64,000 nt of DNA from Xylocopa sonorina (lineage: Eukaryota; Arthropoda; Insecta; Hymenoptera; Apidae): contig NC_135195.1 in NCBI RefSeq assembly GCF_050948175.1, positions 3,686,001-3,750,000 on the forward strand. Reading direction: 5' to 3'. Positions within the stretch are counted from its first letter, which is position 1; each line of letters starts with the position of its first letter. Made by a program: the position numbers and the translations under genes. This document shows, piece by piece, positions 48,201 to 62,022 of the stretch. The notes under the pieces were generated by a model. It was not told the origin of the DNA and did no database searches. It was given only the letters and a program-made list of their open reading frames with translations.

Positions 48201-51200
48201 GCAACAGCTTCCGAATAATTGAAATGCTTTAATAATTAATAGAATTATTTCACGTTCCACACAATATCACCATTGTCACGGTACACGCGACTAATCTATC
48301 TACCTGAATAACCTGGAAAATAAATCTGCGACTAACATTTATAATCTCGGTTAAACTCGATTCTTCGGTTTCTGCGAAACGATAAACGCGCAGAGATTTG
48401 TGCCAATCGTTAAGCAGACGTAAAAAGTGTGTTAGTCGAACCAACCGATCATTCTAACTGAGAAACTAACAAACCATTTAACACATTATATTACCAGCTA
48501 AGTAAATACGTTTGTCCAGCTACCGTGTAAGTGCCATAATTACCATTCTCTCCACACGTACGCAGCCGCGTGTGACACGTGAAACGTTGACGCGCGAAAC
48601 GAGCAGTCTTCGACAAAATGGCCGTCGGAGCGGTTACGCGTCACAATCATTTTCGAACGGTGTACGGGAATTAGGTGTTCCCCATTGCGGATTCATCGCA
48701 CGAGCCCGTTGTTGTGCCTTCCAAGTCTCAGCCTAACAAAGTTACACACTTGGCCTTCCCTGTCAATAATATACCGTCGAGCCTCGAACTAACTACGCGC
48801 CTCCAGCGTCGAGCGACTTCTCCGTGTTCGTGGAACTCGCCGTCAGACGTCCGACCCTCTCATCCGATGGCCGTATTCGAAATATGTCAGGTGCAAGGGG
48901 GCTGAGCGGAGGGCAGAGGAGGGCTACGAGGGGTGCTGGATCTCGATTTAATTTCCTAATTCACGGGATCGACAGTAACGGCGGCATGACGGCCGTGAAA
49001 CTACTCTTCCTCGCATCCTAAATCTATCTTCTCGCATACCTTATCCCCCTTTCCCGACGCTCCGTGTCACTGGCAGGAATTTCGAAATGGATTTCCCCAC
49101 CCACGCGTCCCGAAACAGTTTGTTCGAAGCGCGGTGAGAGGTTTCGTTACTTTCGGATCCGAAGACCCGTTGCTCGGGGTTAAAATGATCCTGCTATCGA
49201 ACGGTTTTATGAATTCGAGAATTCACAATTCTGCGGCAACTTCCTTGAACTCTATCGTATCAGAAAATTCTTAAATACCTTTATCTTGTCGCTGCGAACG
49301 TCGCTGTTCCGAGGGCAGGTCGCATTAAGTAGAACGCGAGGAGACGCGTGGGCCAAAGTAAACGCTCGGCGAGATTAATTAACGATATTTGAGATACGAC
49401 TGGCACAATTGGAAGTGCACGAAGTGCTACGCGTTACCGACTGCGTTTAACTAGTTTAACGGAGATTACGTTGGATCTCTTTTGCGTACTCTAGTGCAAT
49501 CAAGACATTGCCTATTCGTCGGAGCGTTCACGTCTATTAATTCGCGAGAGCTCTCGCGTTAGTGGAACGGTAATTGCCTTCATCAAATTCCCGCGAAACC
49601 TCTGATATTATATAACAAATTTGATACACCGCCATTCCTCGTTGAGCAAATATACGAATGTATTAACACGTTACAAAACGCTGTACCATTCATACCCGCG
49701 TGGACATTCCTGCGATTAATAAATTTTTGCGTGGAACGCTTTCTCTCCCTCTCTTTACAACGAAACCATCCGCGCGAGCCTCGAACGTTTCAACGGCGAA
49801 TTCCCGTCGAACGAGCAACAGAAACGAAACGTGGCCATCGTCGACTCCGGGTGGAAAAGTTCCGAAAGACGTCGCGACGCGGAAAATAGGAGTAACGCGG
49901 GGCGCAACGGTGCCGTTACGAGCGAGCAATTCCAACTTGAAATCGTCCCCTGTCACGCTCGCCGAATATTAGTCTATATAAAAACCAACTGTTGCTCTTT
50001 GCGGTGGCACGGGCAGACCCAGATCGATCCAATGGATGTCCACCCCGTCTGACCTCCCCCGCCGCATCTCTCACCCCGTTCGACTGCTGCGAGGGATTTC
50101 GCAGCGGGAATCGATGCCCTGCGGGAACGCGACGCAACGGAATCTGAACGAATGCATCGCAATAATAACGCCATGTCCTACCGTTTCCGGCTGTAGACGA
50201 ACGCGTATAATTATCGCAATCACCGACAAACTGCCCCGTTTCATCGCGTTGTTTAGAATTCACGTGCACCACGGTGCGGTCTCGATGAGATACGCGGGTA
50301 AATTTGTTCACGCTGGTTTCGATTGTTCAGACTTACGCGTAACGTGGACGACGTGATCGGTATCTATTTCGAGGGGTTAAAGAAACGTGAACGGGTGAAA
50401 AAATCGGGAGATTTGTCTCTCGTAGCGTGTCTCATGATTCGTGGGATTTCAATGGCGTTCCTCTATCGAACTACCTTGGACATTGGTGCCAATACTGACG
50501 CTGTTGGGAACGTTAGAGACAACGCTTGCCTACCTTAATGTTCCTAGTTACAACACGCTCGCCTCCGAGGTCATTGGACTGAATTTCTCGTCGTCACGGG
50601 ATCACGAATCGATTACAATAGCAGAGACGATACCTACAGCGTTGGTATTACAGAAGTAGCAGTGAATTGCATCAGATACAAACGATTCCAGTATCATTGA
50701 TCTCAACACGAACAATACCGTGTACCAATATCGTAAGATGTAATACTCGAAATTTGAAGCAAGTTGATATCAAATTTGATCACCTCACTCTTCACTCTCT
50801 CTGTCCCTCCCTGGTCGATATCGCGCTCATTGTCGCCACCTTTCTACCGTAGTAAAGGATAACGATCGGTAAATCACGCGTCGTCATGAATATTCCGCGG
50901 TGGCGTTTGCAGCACCTCAGGAATCTCGTACTAATACGTTATAAATAAGCGAGACGGGCCGTGAGTATCGCGAGGGGCACGAAGTACACGAGGGGGATAA
51001 TCTGCGTGATCGTATTTAAACTAGTGACTCGGGCACGCAATGCCACGTGTACAGGGATCATTTTCTTGCGTCTACCGGGCGCAGACTATCCGGATTACAG
51101 GCCAATTTCATATTAATTTCCGGCCGCGGGACCGAGGCGAGGGTACACGAGGCTTACCGCCTATATCCACGCCTGGGTATTTGTTAATGTTATCACGAAA

Positions 51201-53060
51201 TTGTCTGCCAGGGCTGCGAGTCTTGCGCGGCGTTCTCGCGCGAAATTTTATTACGAAATCGGCCGTCAGCAGTGGTCGATCCGTTCCTTTTCCTCCCCAC
51301 GCGATACGTGGATTGATTAACCGTCTGAAATCCGTCTGTACACGGGGGTAGTTATTTGCCTTGAAACTGTACTTGTACGGAAAATTGAAAGGGTTGTACG
51401 CGGGGCGAGGAAAGAGGATAGGATGGACGATAACAGCGGTTGTTTCCGTTGATTTGCCCGATAGAATTGACAAAATTCACGTCTCGCGTATCATTTTATT
51501 GTGAAACGTTTCATGCCACGGCGCTCCTCCCTCGATTGGACGATAATTCAACATTGATTTAATAAACGACAATCGATGTAACGCCGTAGAGCGTAAACGA
51601 GACTCGCAATTAAAATTATATGGGAATCGCCTCGAATCGCAGCGGATACACGTTCCAGAATTCTGGCGTTCCACGATATTTGCGATCGTTTCCTGAAAAT
51701 GCTTCGATTCGGTCGCGCATGCAATAAGGTAAGATAAATTAGGTCTGCGTGATTTATAGGTTATTGCACGAAGGAATCGGATGCCTCGTTCCTCCGATAA
51801 GGAAGTACAAATTTATCTTTTGTTATTGAATGTACGAAATCTGTATGACAATATCGTCTGCTACGTGTCTAATCCAGTGGGAAAGCTCCCCGTCGCCATT
51901 TAATCCCCGTAATCCCACTCATAATCAGAGACCAGACGTAGATGTACGAAAGTAGGATCGCTGTCTATTGACTCGGCGGGGATAAATAATAGAGCAGTGG
52001 ACGAACGAGAGGGTGACCCATTAAGATCGACCTTCTTCCAACGTACGTCGCGATACGTTTTTATTCTACAGTTTAGAATAGAATTTCCAAGCGGAAACGA
52101 ATCCCTTTAATTATCCATTTACGCGTCGCGGTGCAGAATGTGAAAATAATATTTAAAACAGCCCGCCGCGCTTTTTCATTGTGCGAGGACAATAAGCCAT
52201 TGAATTTGCTTTTTGACCGAGTTGTACAATAACGTTTGCATTATCGATTTTTTGCAACGCGATGAATGCAAGCGCGAAAGTTGAATGACGGCGAAAAATA
52301 ACACCTGACACGGATAACGTAATTCCAGTTGTAGACAGATGTTCGTTATTTCAGTCTCTTCCTCCGCGTGTGAATAAGCCCGCGCTATTTTCCTGGCCCT
52401 CCGTGAAACCGATCGAGATGATTACTCTACCGATACGATTCGTTAACTGTTCTACACGTAATTCGAAATTTCAATTAACCTTAATCGCTTCATCGAAATA
52501 ACAGTGTCCTTATTTATTAAACATATCGCAAACGCGATTATCAATGCGTCGGCACAGTTATACACCTTTCGCGGGATTACTATAATATTGATACGCTCGC
52601 ATTATATTTGCCACCTTCTGCAATTGATCCCACCTCGTTCATAAAGAGCAAAAATGGTATAAGCGATGTATATCAAATAGCTCGCACGTTCCAGTAAAGA
52701 GAATCCCTCGCGTTCCATCCCCGACATAAACCAGATAAAAATGATCGTTTATTTATGCAACTGTGCTTCGACTAAAATAATTGTCGCAGCCAGAGCCACC
52801 TTTGTTTTCATTTAATTAGTCCAGAAAGATCGTCCGCGCGGTGTATCCCTCCTATTCCGCGGATGGTGCAAGTTTTAAGTAGCATCTGACCAAGGATCGC
52901 GCAGCATGCACTCTTAAACCCAACTAGAGCTAGAGATTATTTTTATACGCGGCATCACACTTTTCGTGTCCTCGCGCAAACGAAAGAAACGCCGCGGTTC
53001 TTAACAAACCGTAAAACCAACCAGAGACAGCACGCTCTCTGCTAATTCCCAGCCATCACA

Positions 53061-53088
53061 GTTCTTACGTAACGTATCGCGTAAGAAC
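53061..53088. other. Perfect 9-base-pair hairpin
   Basis: GTTCTTACG (53061-53069) and CGTAAGAAC (53080-53088) flank a 10-base loop. Compact stem-loop or a spaced dyad for a dimeric factor; no neighbouring gene clarifies its role. Confidence 0.5.
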
Positions 53089-56000
53089 GACCTATTTCGA
53101 AGACGATACATCATCCGACGGCTGCTTTGCATAGAGAAACACGACCAGCTAGATCTCTCGCGCAAAGATCAACGTGCTCGAAGGACCACGGGCGTCGCGC
53201 AGCCAGTCAAATCACACAGCGCGATGCCACGGATCGAGCCGGGTATTTATCAGCTCGGAAATCACACGGGAAGCGAGATGATTTATCACCGTCCGAGATA
53301 CATCCACCGATATACGGCGTAGCGACCGAGACGGATGACGTTTCGCGAGGCCGACGATGATTTAAATATCTCCGTGGCAGCCATCGAGGGAGTCCGTAGC
53401 CACCCCTTAGACCCCGCGGTACCACGCGTTCCTCCTTTTTCGTTCGTTCCCGCGGAAGAATAAGGTTTCCCAACCGTGACCGCCCTGTCAGTCAACCGCC
53501 TCTTCCGACCCTCCGGCTCGTTTAAAGGGATATTATCTCCCGGACGCCACCGCCGCCCAATACCGCATTGTGACGATGAATCATTGAAACCTTCATTCCG
53601 CGTTCCACCTTCCCTTCAGGGGCGGCCCACTAAAAAATTCAGGGACTACCACGGGTGACGTTAATTAAGGCGCGACCGAATCAAAGTTCCTCGGGACCAC
53701 CAGGCGAAATTCAATCTATTGTGATGGCAGGTGAAAAATTGTCGAGCATTAATCAGCCGCGTGGGTGCAACGCGGGTGGTCCCCTTCGATAAGGGCGCTC
53801 GTGTACCTCGTTCGCGATTTTCAGAGCGATCTCGAGAGATTACGACGGATTGTTTAATGTCTCTGTTACATTGTGCGATCGTATGTACGTTCTGCGTTCG
53901 ATTGGTACAGGTGACCATTGTGGAATCTATAAATTTATCGAATACGATAATTCGAATTGTCAGCGTGTATACGCCAGGTAGCAATTGAATGCGCGAAGAA
54001 TTGAGCGAATCGTAACTTTCCGGTCCCGTCTTAACGTTGTTAAGAGCATCGTTACCGGTAATCGATCCAGCGTGAGACGAGAGGGTCGATTTCCAGCGCG
54101 CCGCAGGGGCGCCAAGAGTTTTTCTCCATTAACGCCGCCTTGGCAGCCGACCCTTTTGATTCCCCAGGGGGACCAGTGCCGCGCAAAGGTCACTCATATG
54201 CAACGGGCTCATAGATCATGGTTAGTCGGACCCCTGGTTGCCTCGTGGTTAGCCGTAAGACTTTACCTTGGCATCCTCAATTATCCACGGGGCGGTTCGC
54301 TTCCCCAAGGAGCGACGCCATTCCCGATACGTCCCCGAAACTTTCCCTTCTAATTAAATCATTAATTAGACACTGACTTGCCCCCATTTTTCCCCGCGCA
54401 CGCGATCGATTGCGTTCTCCGCGATCATTAGCCTAATTAGTACTCGGTAAACATTGCTCGAACCAGGTTTGCCTACTTTTTCAGGCTTGACAATTTGCGT
54501 TTCGACATCTATTCCTTACACAACCCATAGTAACGACTAAAACGTTGAGGCAAGTAGAAATCTACGATTGATTATTGTTAATAGATGCGATTATCAGGAT
54601 CTACGATACGAGAATGTAATTTTTTATCGATATTTGCCATTGAAGCGGCTTACTACCAGCGGAAACATACCGAATTGTTGAGTTTTTATATTTTTGTTCA
54701 AATCACTGCTGTTGCGTATTAAATGACAATTATATTAAATTGAAATGTAATTTCGACAGACAGTCGGCGTGCACGGAAGCGAAATATGATTAGCGAAAAA
54801 CATTTGCGCTTCTGCCTTACGAGAGAACAACCTGAAAGTTTAAAGGGGCGTGATTAATTGGTCATCGATATTTTATCTCGTTCATTAAACACGGATTCAT
54901 TTGTCACTCGTTGCGCGACCAATTTCTACCACCGTATCGACAACTTCTTTTTGAACGCGGATTGTATTGTTCTCGCTCCGTTCGTTTTTACGAAATGTTT
55001 CGATAGCGTCACACGCGTGGCTCTGTTTCGACGAGGGGCGCTTACCACTTTCGAATCACGCTAATTGGATGCATCTCGCAGAAAAATCGGCAATTTTTGT
55101 GATCCTTACACTCGCCTCGTTCGTTAGCGGTATATTTACAAAACTGATTTCGAACTGGATCATTTTCCGCATAGCGCGTATCTCGCGTGCAACGCGTGTA
55201 ATGAGTGTTCGTCCACTTGCACAATTTCTATGCAGATTCCAATGCACATACAATTCTCCTTTTATTCTCAGCTGAATTCCTCCAATTTTATGAATGCAAC
55301 TAACAATAAGTAAACCCACCAACAGTCGGTTCTTTGTTCCGCGCGGATAATTGCAGCGCAACTAAGACAATTCGATTAATTCATCCCGAACAAACTATTC
55401 CTCAATTTTCCGCGGGAAGCCCGCACGTAGGTGCAGTACGCGCGCACGGCAATTAAGCGTCAACGATACGGTTTCCGATTGTATTAACTTCGAAACTGGG
55501 TCGCAGAGCGTTCGTTATCAAAAGGATTATCAGTTAATTTATATTGCGCCGTGACCGCGTCCGTAATTCCGGGCATCTCTCTTCCGCCGCCTTTGTCTCA
55601 TCCCCTGTAATTTGTGCACCGCTTTCCCGCGTTTCATCTGCTCCATTTCTTTTATCCACGCTGTTTCCCGTTTCCCCGCCAGTCCGCCCGTTCCATTCGC
55701 GTTCCCAAGCCACTCTGTTTCATCGTTACACGCGGATATATGAACGTCGATTTATAACAAAAGGAAAGCGGAGAACGACCGCGTACAGAGGCTCGCGGGG
55801 CTACTCGTGTCCAGCAACGATTAATTTGCAAAAGATGCGCCATCGAGATCGGAATCGAACGGGGCGCGACTGAATCTGCTCTCGTTCGAATGCGCGCGTA
55901 TCGCATAGCTCTTTAAATTCCTCCTTCTCGGAAATAAAGGCTGGAGTGGACAATTCTTCCACACCTTCGACTAATTTTTCTGTGCAACATAGTTCGTTGT

Positions 56001-58395
56001 CCCAGTTCGCTATCCGTTTCGAGTCCCTCTGTATCTGGGTTATCTCTGACTTCCGATGAAAAACGCATCCATCGATGGGATTTATTTGTTCGTCAGTTGT
56101 ACTCCGCTTCTGTGTCAAAGGAACCCACACACGTTGTCGCTGGCGATTAATGACCATCGACGATAGAACCGTGGATTTTGCGTGGTCGTAGCTTCTGCGA
56201 TCGGCTAAACTGCAGAGTCGATGATTAAGTGGAAGCAACGGCCAATAACGACGCGCCTTCTACTTCGTGGCGAGAACTTATTGGTTTAATTCATTTCGAT
56301 CGTTAAGCATAGTTCTATCTGCATTTAGTTAAGCAAGAAATTCCAGACGTAGTTTACAGATTTCTATTATGTCATTTGACTTTACAACGTTACAACTCGA
56401 AGAAAACAATTTACAATTGAAGTTCTACGCGCATAATCGTGCGGCCACGGAGCGACTTAATTATTCGAGTCGCCTGATGCAGTTTTAAATACACCGTGGT
56501 AGTGGAGTACGATTATTATTTGCGAAACTCGTTTATTATTTCCACGATTAACCTGCTAAAGCCTCGAGCTTGACATTCCAGGGAAGAGAGGAAATTTCGC
56601 CCTCGTTGTCTCCGTTTCTTGCAGAAACGGAAATTACTTTTTGCTAGTTTAATTGCTATCTTCCGTTGAATGCAGTTCATTATTTTAAAGTACCTCTTAA
56701 TCGTTATTTCACATTCGTATCTTCACTTGTATAATTAAAATTCGCCTATCAACAGAATCCATATATACATCTACTCTTCGTAAGTTCATGTTCTTCTTCT
56801 GCGATTAATATTCGCTCGTTAATTTCTATTCCGCATCGAATTCGATCGTTCGTGCGTCTGCCTAGATTTCGTTCGTTCGTCCACGAAGCCGCCAACTGTT
56901 CCTTGTTTTATTCATCAACCGTTCACCTGTCCACGGTGAACGAACTCGAACGAATCAATGGATACACGACGAGGAGAGCCGGCGCGACGTCTTATCGACG
57001 GGACGAAATCGAACGTTAGCCGGCGGGCGGGTTTCAAGTCAAATTACCAAAGTTTTAATTGGCGCAGCAATTAATTTTCCCGTAAATTAATTAAAATAAT
57101 ATCGGCCTCCTTTGCCGAAGTAGTTCCCGTCCGTGGACCGATTGCTCTCCTTTGCGCCGCGCGAAGACGTATTTCTTTTTCTGTTTCATTTTCTGCGGCC
57201 GAATCACTGGCTCGTTATTGCTTCCACGTGGAAATATCGGGGACGAATAACGAACGGTTCTCCGGCTCTTATCAGAATTCTCTTCTACTTTATTGGTATT
57301 CGTGATGTCCTGTAATTTCTTTCGATCGCCATTGATTCGTTCAGAAAGCGACATGAAAGTGTAATTGGCTAAGTGCGATTTTTTTAGAATCGTTTTCTTT
57401 CATTCGTGCGCGACCAAGATGGCTGAGGTTAAGGTGATTATTTGACGAGTGATATTTTCTCTGCGTCTGGTAGAGTAGATATTCTAAAGGAGTTCGCGTT
57501 AAATTTCTTTTACGTATCACAGCGAGACGACTCTCGCTTTGACGAACGTTTCGCGTACTGCCACGTGCGTATCAATTTGCAAGAAGTTCGCGAGGTCGCA
57601 AGAAATTACAAGGAATCGGAACGGCGGATGAGCGAACAAAGGGCACGGCGGGCGGTTCGCGCGCACGAGGGCTTAAATGGGACTTAATTAGAGAATTCGA
57701 GGCGAAGTGGCACTTTTTCCGGGGGCAAAAGTGGATACGGTTCTCGCGTTGCAACAAAGTGCGAGCACCCGACTAAGAGCACGTCGTATCGCGGTTTAAT
57801 TGGAGCGGAATTAATGTTCGCCGCGGCTAAATGTAAATGAAGGGAACGCAGTCGGTATCAAGCCGTCTTTTGCTTTTCTTATCCGTTATCTATTCTGTTA
57901 TTTCAGCATTACCGTTCGAGTAATCGCATTGCCGTTTGTTCGAGCTGCTTTTAAGGAATCCGCGAGTTCAGACGTTGAATACCCCCGAAAACGAAACCGC
58001 GCTGCAAATAGTTTCCCCCTTTTGCCTTTAATTTTATACCTTCGCAATCTTCTGCTTGATATCCAAAAGACCCAAATTAAAAAATTAACGATCAGAAGAC
58101 GTTGAATCACCTAAAGTTCGTCAGCGAGACGGTCGTGCATCTTTCTTGGGAAAAAAACCACCCCCCTACTAAAAGATCTAATCCTTTGCGTTCGCACGCA
58201 ACTCGCCGCGTTCGTATCCCAGTTTCAGCCAAGCTGAACCATAGGAATCGACGTGAGAAACGAATAAGAATAACGGTGGGTGGGGAGAGGACCGTTGGGA
58301 ATCCATTTTGCCGGGGGATCGGAATAATCTAGGCCGCGCGAAGGATTTAAATAATAATGTAACTCGATCTCGTGCCGAGGGTTTATGCGCGTCAC

Positions 58396-58397
<2 letters not shown>
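53089..58397. other. Gene-poor stretch
   Basis: No gene recognised. Contains TAATTA-rich sequence around 54350-54450 and 57030-57110 and a protein-like but unassigned minus-strand frame at 55801-56238 (see findings). Confidence 0.5.

Positions 58398-58450
<53 letters not shown>
58398..58450 (+). repeat. (CT)n microsatellite, 53 bases
   Basis: Perfect CT run, the longest pure dinucleotide repeat in the window. All frames of Leu-Ser or Arg-Glu through it are artefacts. Confidence 0.95.
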
Positions 58451-58453
<3 letters not shown>

Positions 58454-61400
58454 GCCGCCACGGCGTACTCCGCGTCGGGACAAAGCAAATTTGCGAGATT
58501 GCGTTCCGACGAGAGCACGGGGATGCGCCGTGGTGGAACGGCCAGGCGAGGGTAGTCGCGGGATTAGACCGTGGCTGTCTCCACGTGGAGGAGGAACGGA
58601 GACGGCGGGCGAGGTCGAGGCGGCGCGAAACACCCTGCGGAGGACGAAGGAAACGTCGAACGGACGAGGACGGCGGGCAAAGAGGCAAGTTCCATTCGCG
58701 GGCCACGCGACGGATGGGCACAAGTTTTAAATGACTTCGGTATTAAAACTTTGATGGCATTTGTCAGTTTCCTAGGGGTCCGCGAATTGTTTCGCAACTC
58801 TTAAGCCATTTTAAAGCGCCATTATTGACTGGTCGTTTCACAGCGGCCCCGCCGTCCTGTCCCGGCCGTTTCAGGACCGAAACTCCCGCCACTTGCGTTT
58901 TTCTTTTGCGCCTCTTGTTCAATTGATACGAGCTGTTTATGGCTTTCTTTAATGGGCTTCCCTGTCTACGGGACATGGTGCTGTATACGCTTAACGATGG
59001 ACGCAAACAACGACGAGGTACTATTTGCATTCGTTTGTTGTCGTTTACACGTTCGTTAGTTACATTCCCTATCGCGTAATCGTATTTGCGAACGGTTTGA
59101 AATTTATTCGTAGATGTCGTATAAAAATCGTCTGAAATAATAAACGATAAAATGAAACGATCGTTGTAAGAAGGACGATTCCGGGTGACACCATTTAGCT
59201 GGCCTTGTGCATTCTCTCTGTACCCAAGAGACGTGTTCCTTTCCGCCGTCGCTGCACTTACACCTGCAAACGTGCCTGCCAACGTCCGTGACATTCGAGA
59301 CGGCAATCCTCCTGAGTAGTCCCTAGGTTCAACGAGTCAACGTAGATTGGGTACGGGGGACTTCTTCTTGGGCTTTGACCGGCAACGAGAAAGCGCATTA
59401 GCGATAATTGCCGGATCACGTTAACTCGCGCCATTCTCTTCCGGATGCAGCGACTGGAAGGCGAAATAATTGAACGGGACATTAAAAATGCACTGTTGCA
59501 CAGTTCTCGCGGCAATTCGTCGGTGTCGGTAACCGTAAGGCGACACTCCGGACTGTATCGCGACGGTCCTCCGGGTCGTGTCTCCTTAATTTCTTTCTCA
59601 TTCCTGTGTATTCACAGAACCTATTAGCGAAACAATTTTAACGCTCGCGTTTGTTCGTTTCTCTCGTGCGATACGCGGAAGAGAAATAAACGAAGACAAG
59701 TGAAAGTCGTAGCGAGCGAACGGGTAACAATTATCGCGGTGAGGCAAACAAGCGCAATACGCGCGATTATGGAAGAAAGTTAACGACGACAGCGGGAGGA
59801 GAAAGCGAAACGGGGAGGAAAAAGTCGACGACGGTAGGTACAATGAGAAGGAAACGGAAGCAGAGGGTAAAGAAGCGAAGGATTAATTCGAAAGATTTAC
59901 AGCACGGCTCAACCATTATCGCGTTTCGTCGGCTGGATAAGAGTTTGCCCTCCGGGCTTTTAATTCCCCCGCAGACGCCGCACCTTATTCTCCCGCCGTT
60001 TTTTTCTTTCTTCTTCACTATTTTCTTCCTCCCTTTTTTTTTCCTCCTTTTTTTTCGACACTCGCCGCAGCCTTAACCCCTTAACCGCCTTAATGCGCCG
60101 GCTACGCGTCGCTTCCGCCTGGTGTGTCTGACACTTAATTAGAACCGTTGTACTTGAAAACGGCGTGCTCAAAGTGCGTTCCCTCCCGCGAGGGAGCAAA
60201 ACGGAATTCTGTCGGCTAACCGCGGGAAAATCCATCCCCGCGTAACATGGCTGCGAGTACGTTTCGCCATTCGCGCGGTACCGCGAGGAAGATTGACGTT
60301 CGATCCACGAACGAACGGTCACGAGACGTCTATTGTCTGTCGCGTGAGATAAAACTCTTTTGTTTCTATTCTTTCGCCACCGTGAGATATCATTGTAAAA
60401 GGTAAGCGTTTTACGATTAACTCGACTACCTTCGACTACCCCTGGCGTATCTGTCGTTGAGCTATGGATGGTTAGCTCGGGGTTGGTTCTGGTTAGGTGG
60501 TCCTGGCTATGGAGGACGATGATCTCTGTTCGTTTGACAATTTTATTTCGCGATATTTGCTTGCATACTCGTTGCAAAACTATTCATCACCACTGCGAGA
60601 TATTAATAGGTCATGAATAACGCAGCGATGACAGATTCATATCACGTTTTTTAATAATACGACACGACCCCGTCCCGTCGATTTATTTCGACGAAATATA
60701 TCCATCGACAATAAACCTTCCACTTCCACGAGCTTCCATTTTAATACATTTTAGCACGCGCGGGTAATGACAGAACTTCTTTACATGTTAGAAACCGTAA
60801 AATCCGTGGGAATAGTCGGGTGTTCCCGCGGTTCACAGAAAAAAGTCGTAACGTCAAGTATACGGCGATATAAGTCGTGCCAGAGGGCGGCGAATAAAAA
60901 CGCTCAAATACGAAATCACTGAAAGTCCCGCGGAGTTGTGCGAGCGCTTCAAGAGCGAAATGTGCCAATGAAATTCTTAAATCCTGCGAAGTCTATGGTA
61001 AGCATCGGTTTTACGATGCTATGCCGATAAATCTCGCGGACGATTTTAAGTCTACATTCTTTTCAATCCCCGGCGACATTATTCGAGTAGCGACTTTCTT
61101 TCTCGATCGTGACTGAACGTACTTCTGTCGGACGATTGTATTAAAAAAGTTTTTATGCCTGGTTTATCCGCGGGAAGTTCGCGTCTATTATCAGAAAAGT
61201 AGTTGGCGTTCATTCGCGACTAATGATTGAATAATCAAGTAGTTTGCGTTACTGTACAGCAATTTTCTAAGTCTTTGCTTGTAGCAGCAACAATTTTGTG
61301 AAGAACATCCCGTCGAATGCAAGCGAGGGCCCATTTTCAAAGCAGAACGTCCGTATGTGTATTCTTCCATGTACACGCACTTGATCTCCGCTCGCTCTGT

Positions 61401-61838
61401 CAATTCTTCCCGTTTCTATTTCTCCGCGAGCCACCCCCTAGCCTGCAACGCGGCGCAGACCTCCCCAACACGGGCAACACCGCCGGAGTTTAGTTTGACA
61501 GGTAGTCTGGCGGGCTGACATAAAGCTCGCCACCAAACACAGCGAACCAACCTAATCCTCGGGCCCCAGGAACAGCGTCGACGCGAACTGCGGCGAGTTC
61601 GCGGCGAATACACGCGGAATTTGAATAATCCCCATTCAAAATTACGTCACGTACGACGAAATTGCGATGATTACGGAACTTGAGAATTCCCAGAGAATTT
61701 ATCGTCGACTTCGCGTTTCGCTGGACGAGCGCCGCGGTGTTCGCGTTCGCCTACCAACCGAGGACGACGATGAAACGTCCTTCTGGTCTCTTTTGCAGAA
61801 AACTTCGCGCGAAATTACGTGCTAGTCTTTCGCCTTGT
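58451..61838. other. Gene-poor stretch
   Basis: No gene recognised. A GC-rich block follows the CT tract to about 58720. The 205-codon minus-strand frame at 59960-60577 ends in a Lys/Glu-rich low-complexity tail read from a pyrimidine tract (about 60000-60055) and is considered spurious. Confidence 0.5.
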
Positions 61839-62022
61839 ACAGGGTGTCCCGCCTGAAACAGGTCACTCTTCCTCAAACTTGTAAGCATCCACAGCTACGA
61901 ATAACGTTCCCATTTCGATATCAATTCCTTTGGAAAATCTCAGATAATCACTGTATCGTCTCACTCGAAGATGTGCAAGGTGGACGATATTTGGTCGATC
62001 TACTTTCGAAGAGACACCCTGT
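61839..62022. mobile_element. Short element bounded by ACAGGGTGTC inverted termini, 184 bases
   Basis: ACAGGGTGTCCC at 61839-61850 and GAGACACCCTGT at 62011-62022 are inverted copies matching at 11 of 12 positions. The 184-base spacing and lack of coding capacity fit a miniature inverted-repeat element. Sequences starting ACAGGGTGTCC are, as I recall, dispersed in several insect genomes. No convincing target duplication is visible. An open frame through it (61835-62275) has no recognised domain. Confidence 0.45.

Larger units (their letters stand above)
42758..53060. other. Gene-poor stretch
   Basis: No gene recognised. Contains AACCGGTT at 43081-43088, a GC-rich CpG-dense part about 43740-44640 with overlapping frames on both strands, a (GA)n tract at 45241-45270, a short CT tract at 47964-47977 and AT-rich sequence 47250-48500. 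The long frames seen do not resemble known families. Confidence 0.5.

Noticed and set aside
55042..55224. Small cysteine-rich open frame on the minus strand (60 codons, six Cys)
   Set aside because: No signal peptide and no recognised cysteine framework; probably chance.
58178..58734. Several open frames with Arg-Glu or Leu-Ser repeats
   Set aside because: They are translations of the (CT)n microsatellite in alternative frames. The same applies to frames over the tracts at 3823, 12273 and 24479.
59960..60577. 205-codon minus-strand open frame
   Set aside because: The C-terminal Lys/Glu repeats come from a TTC/TTT-rich tract; the rest shows no recognisable domain.
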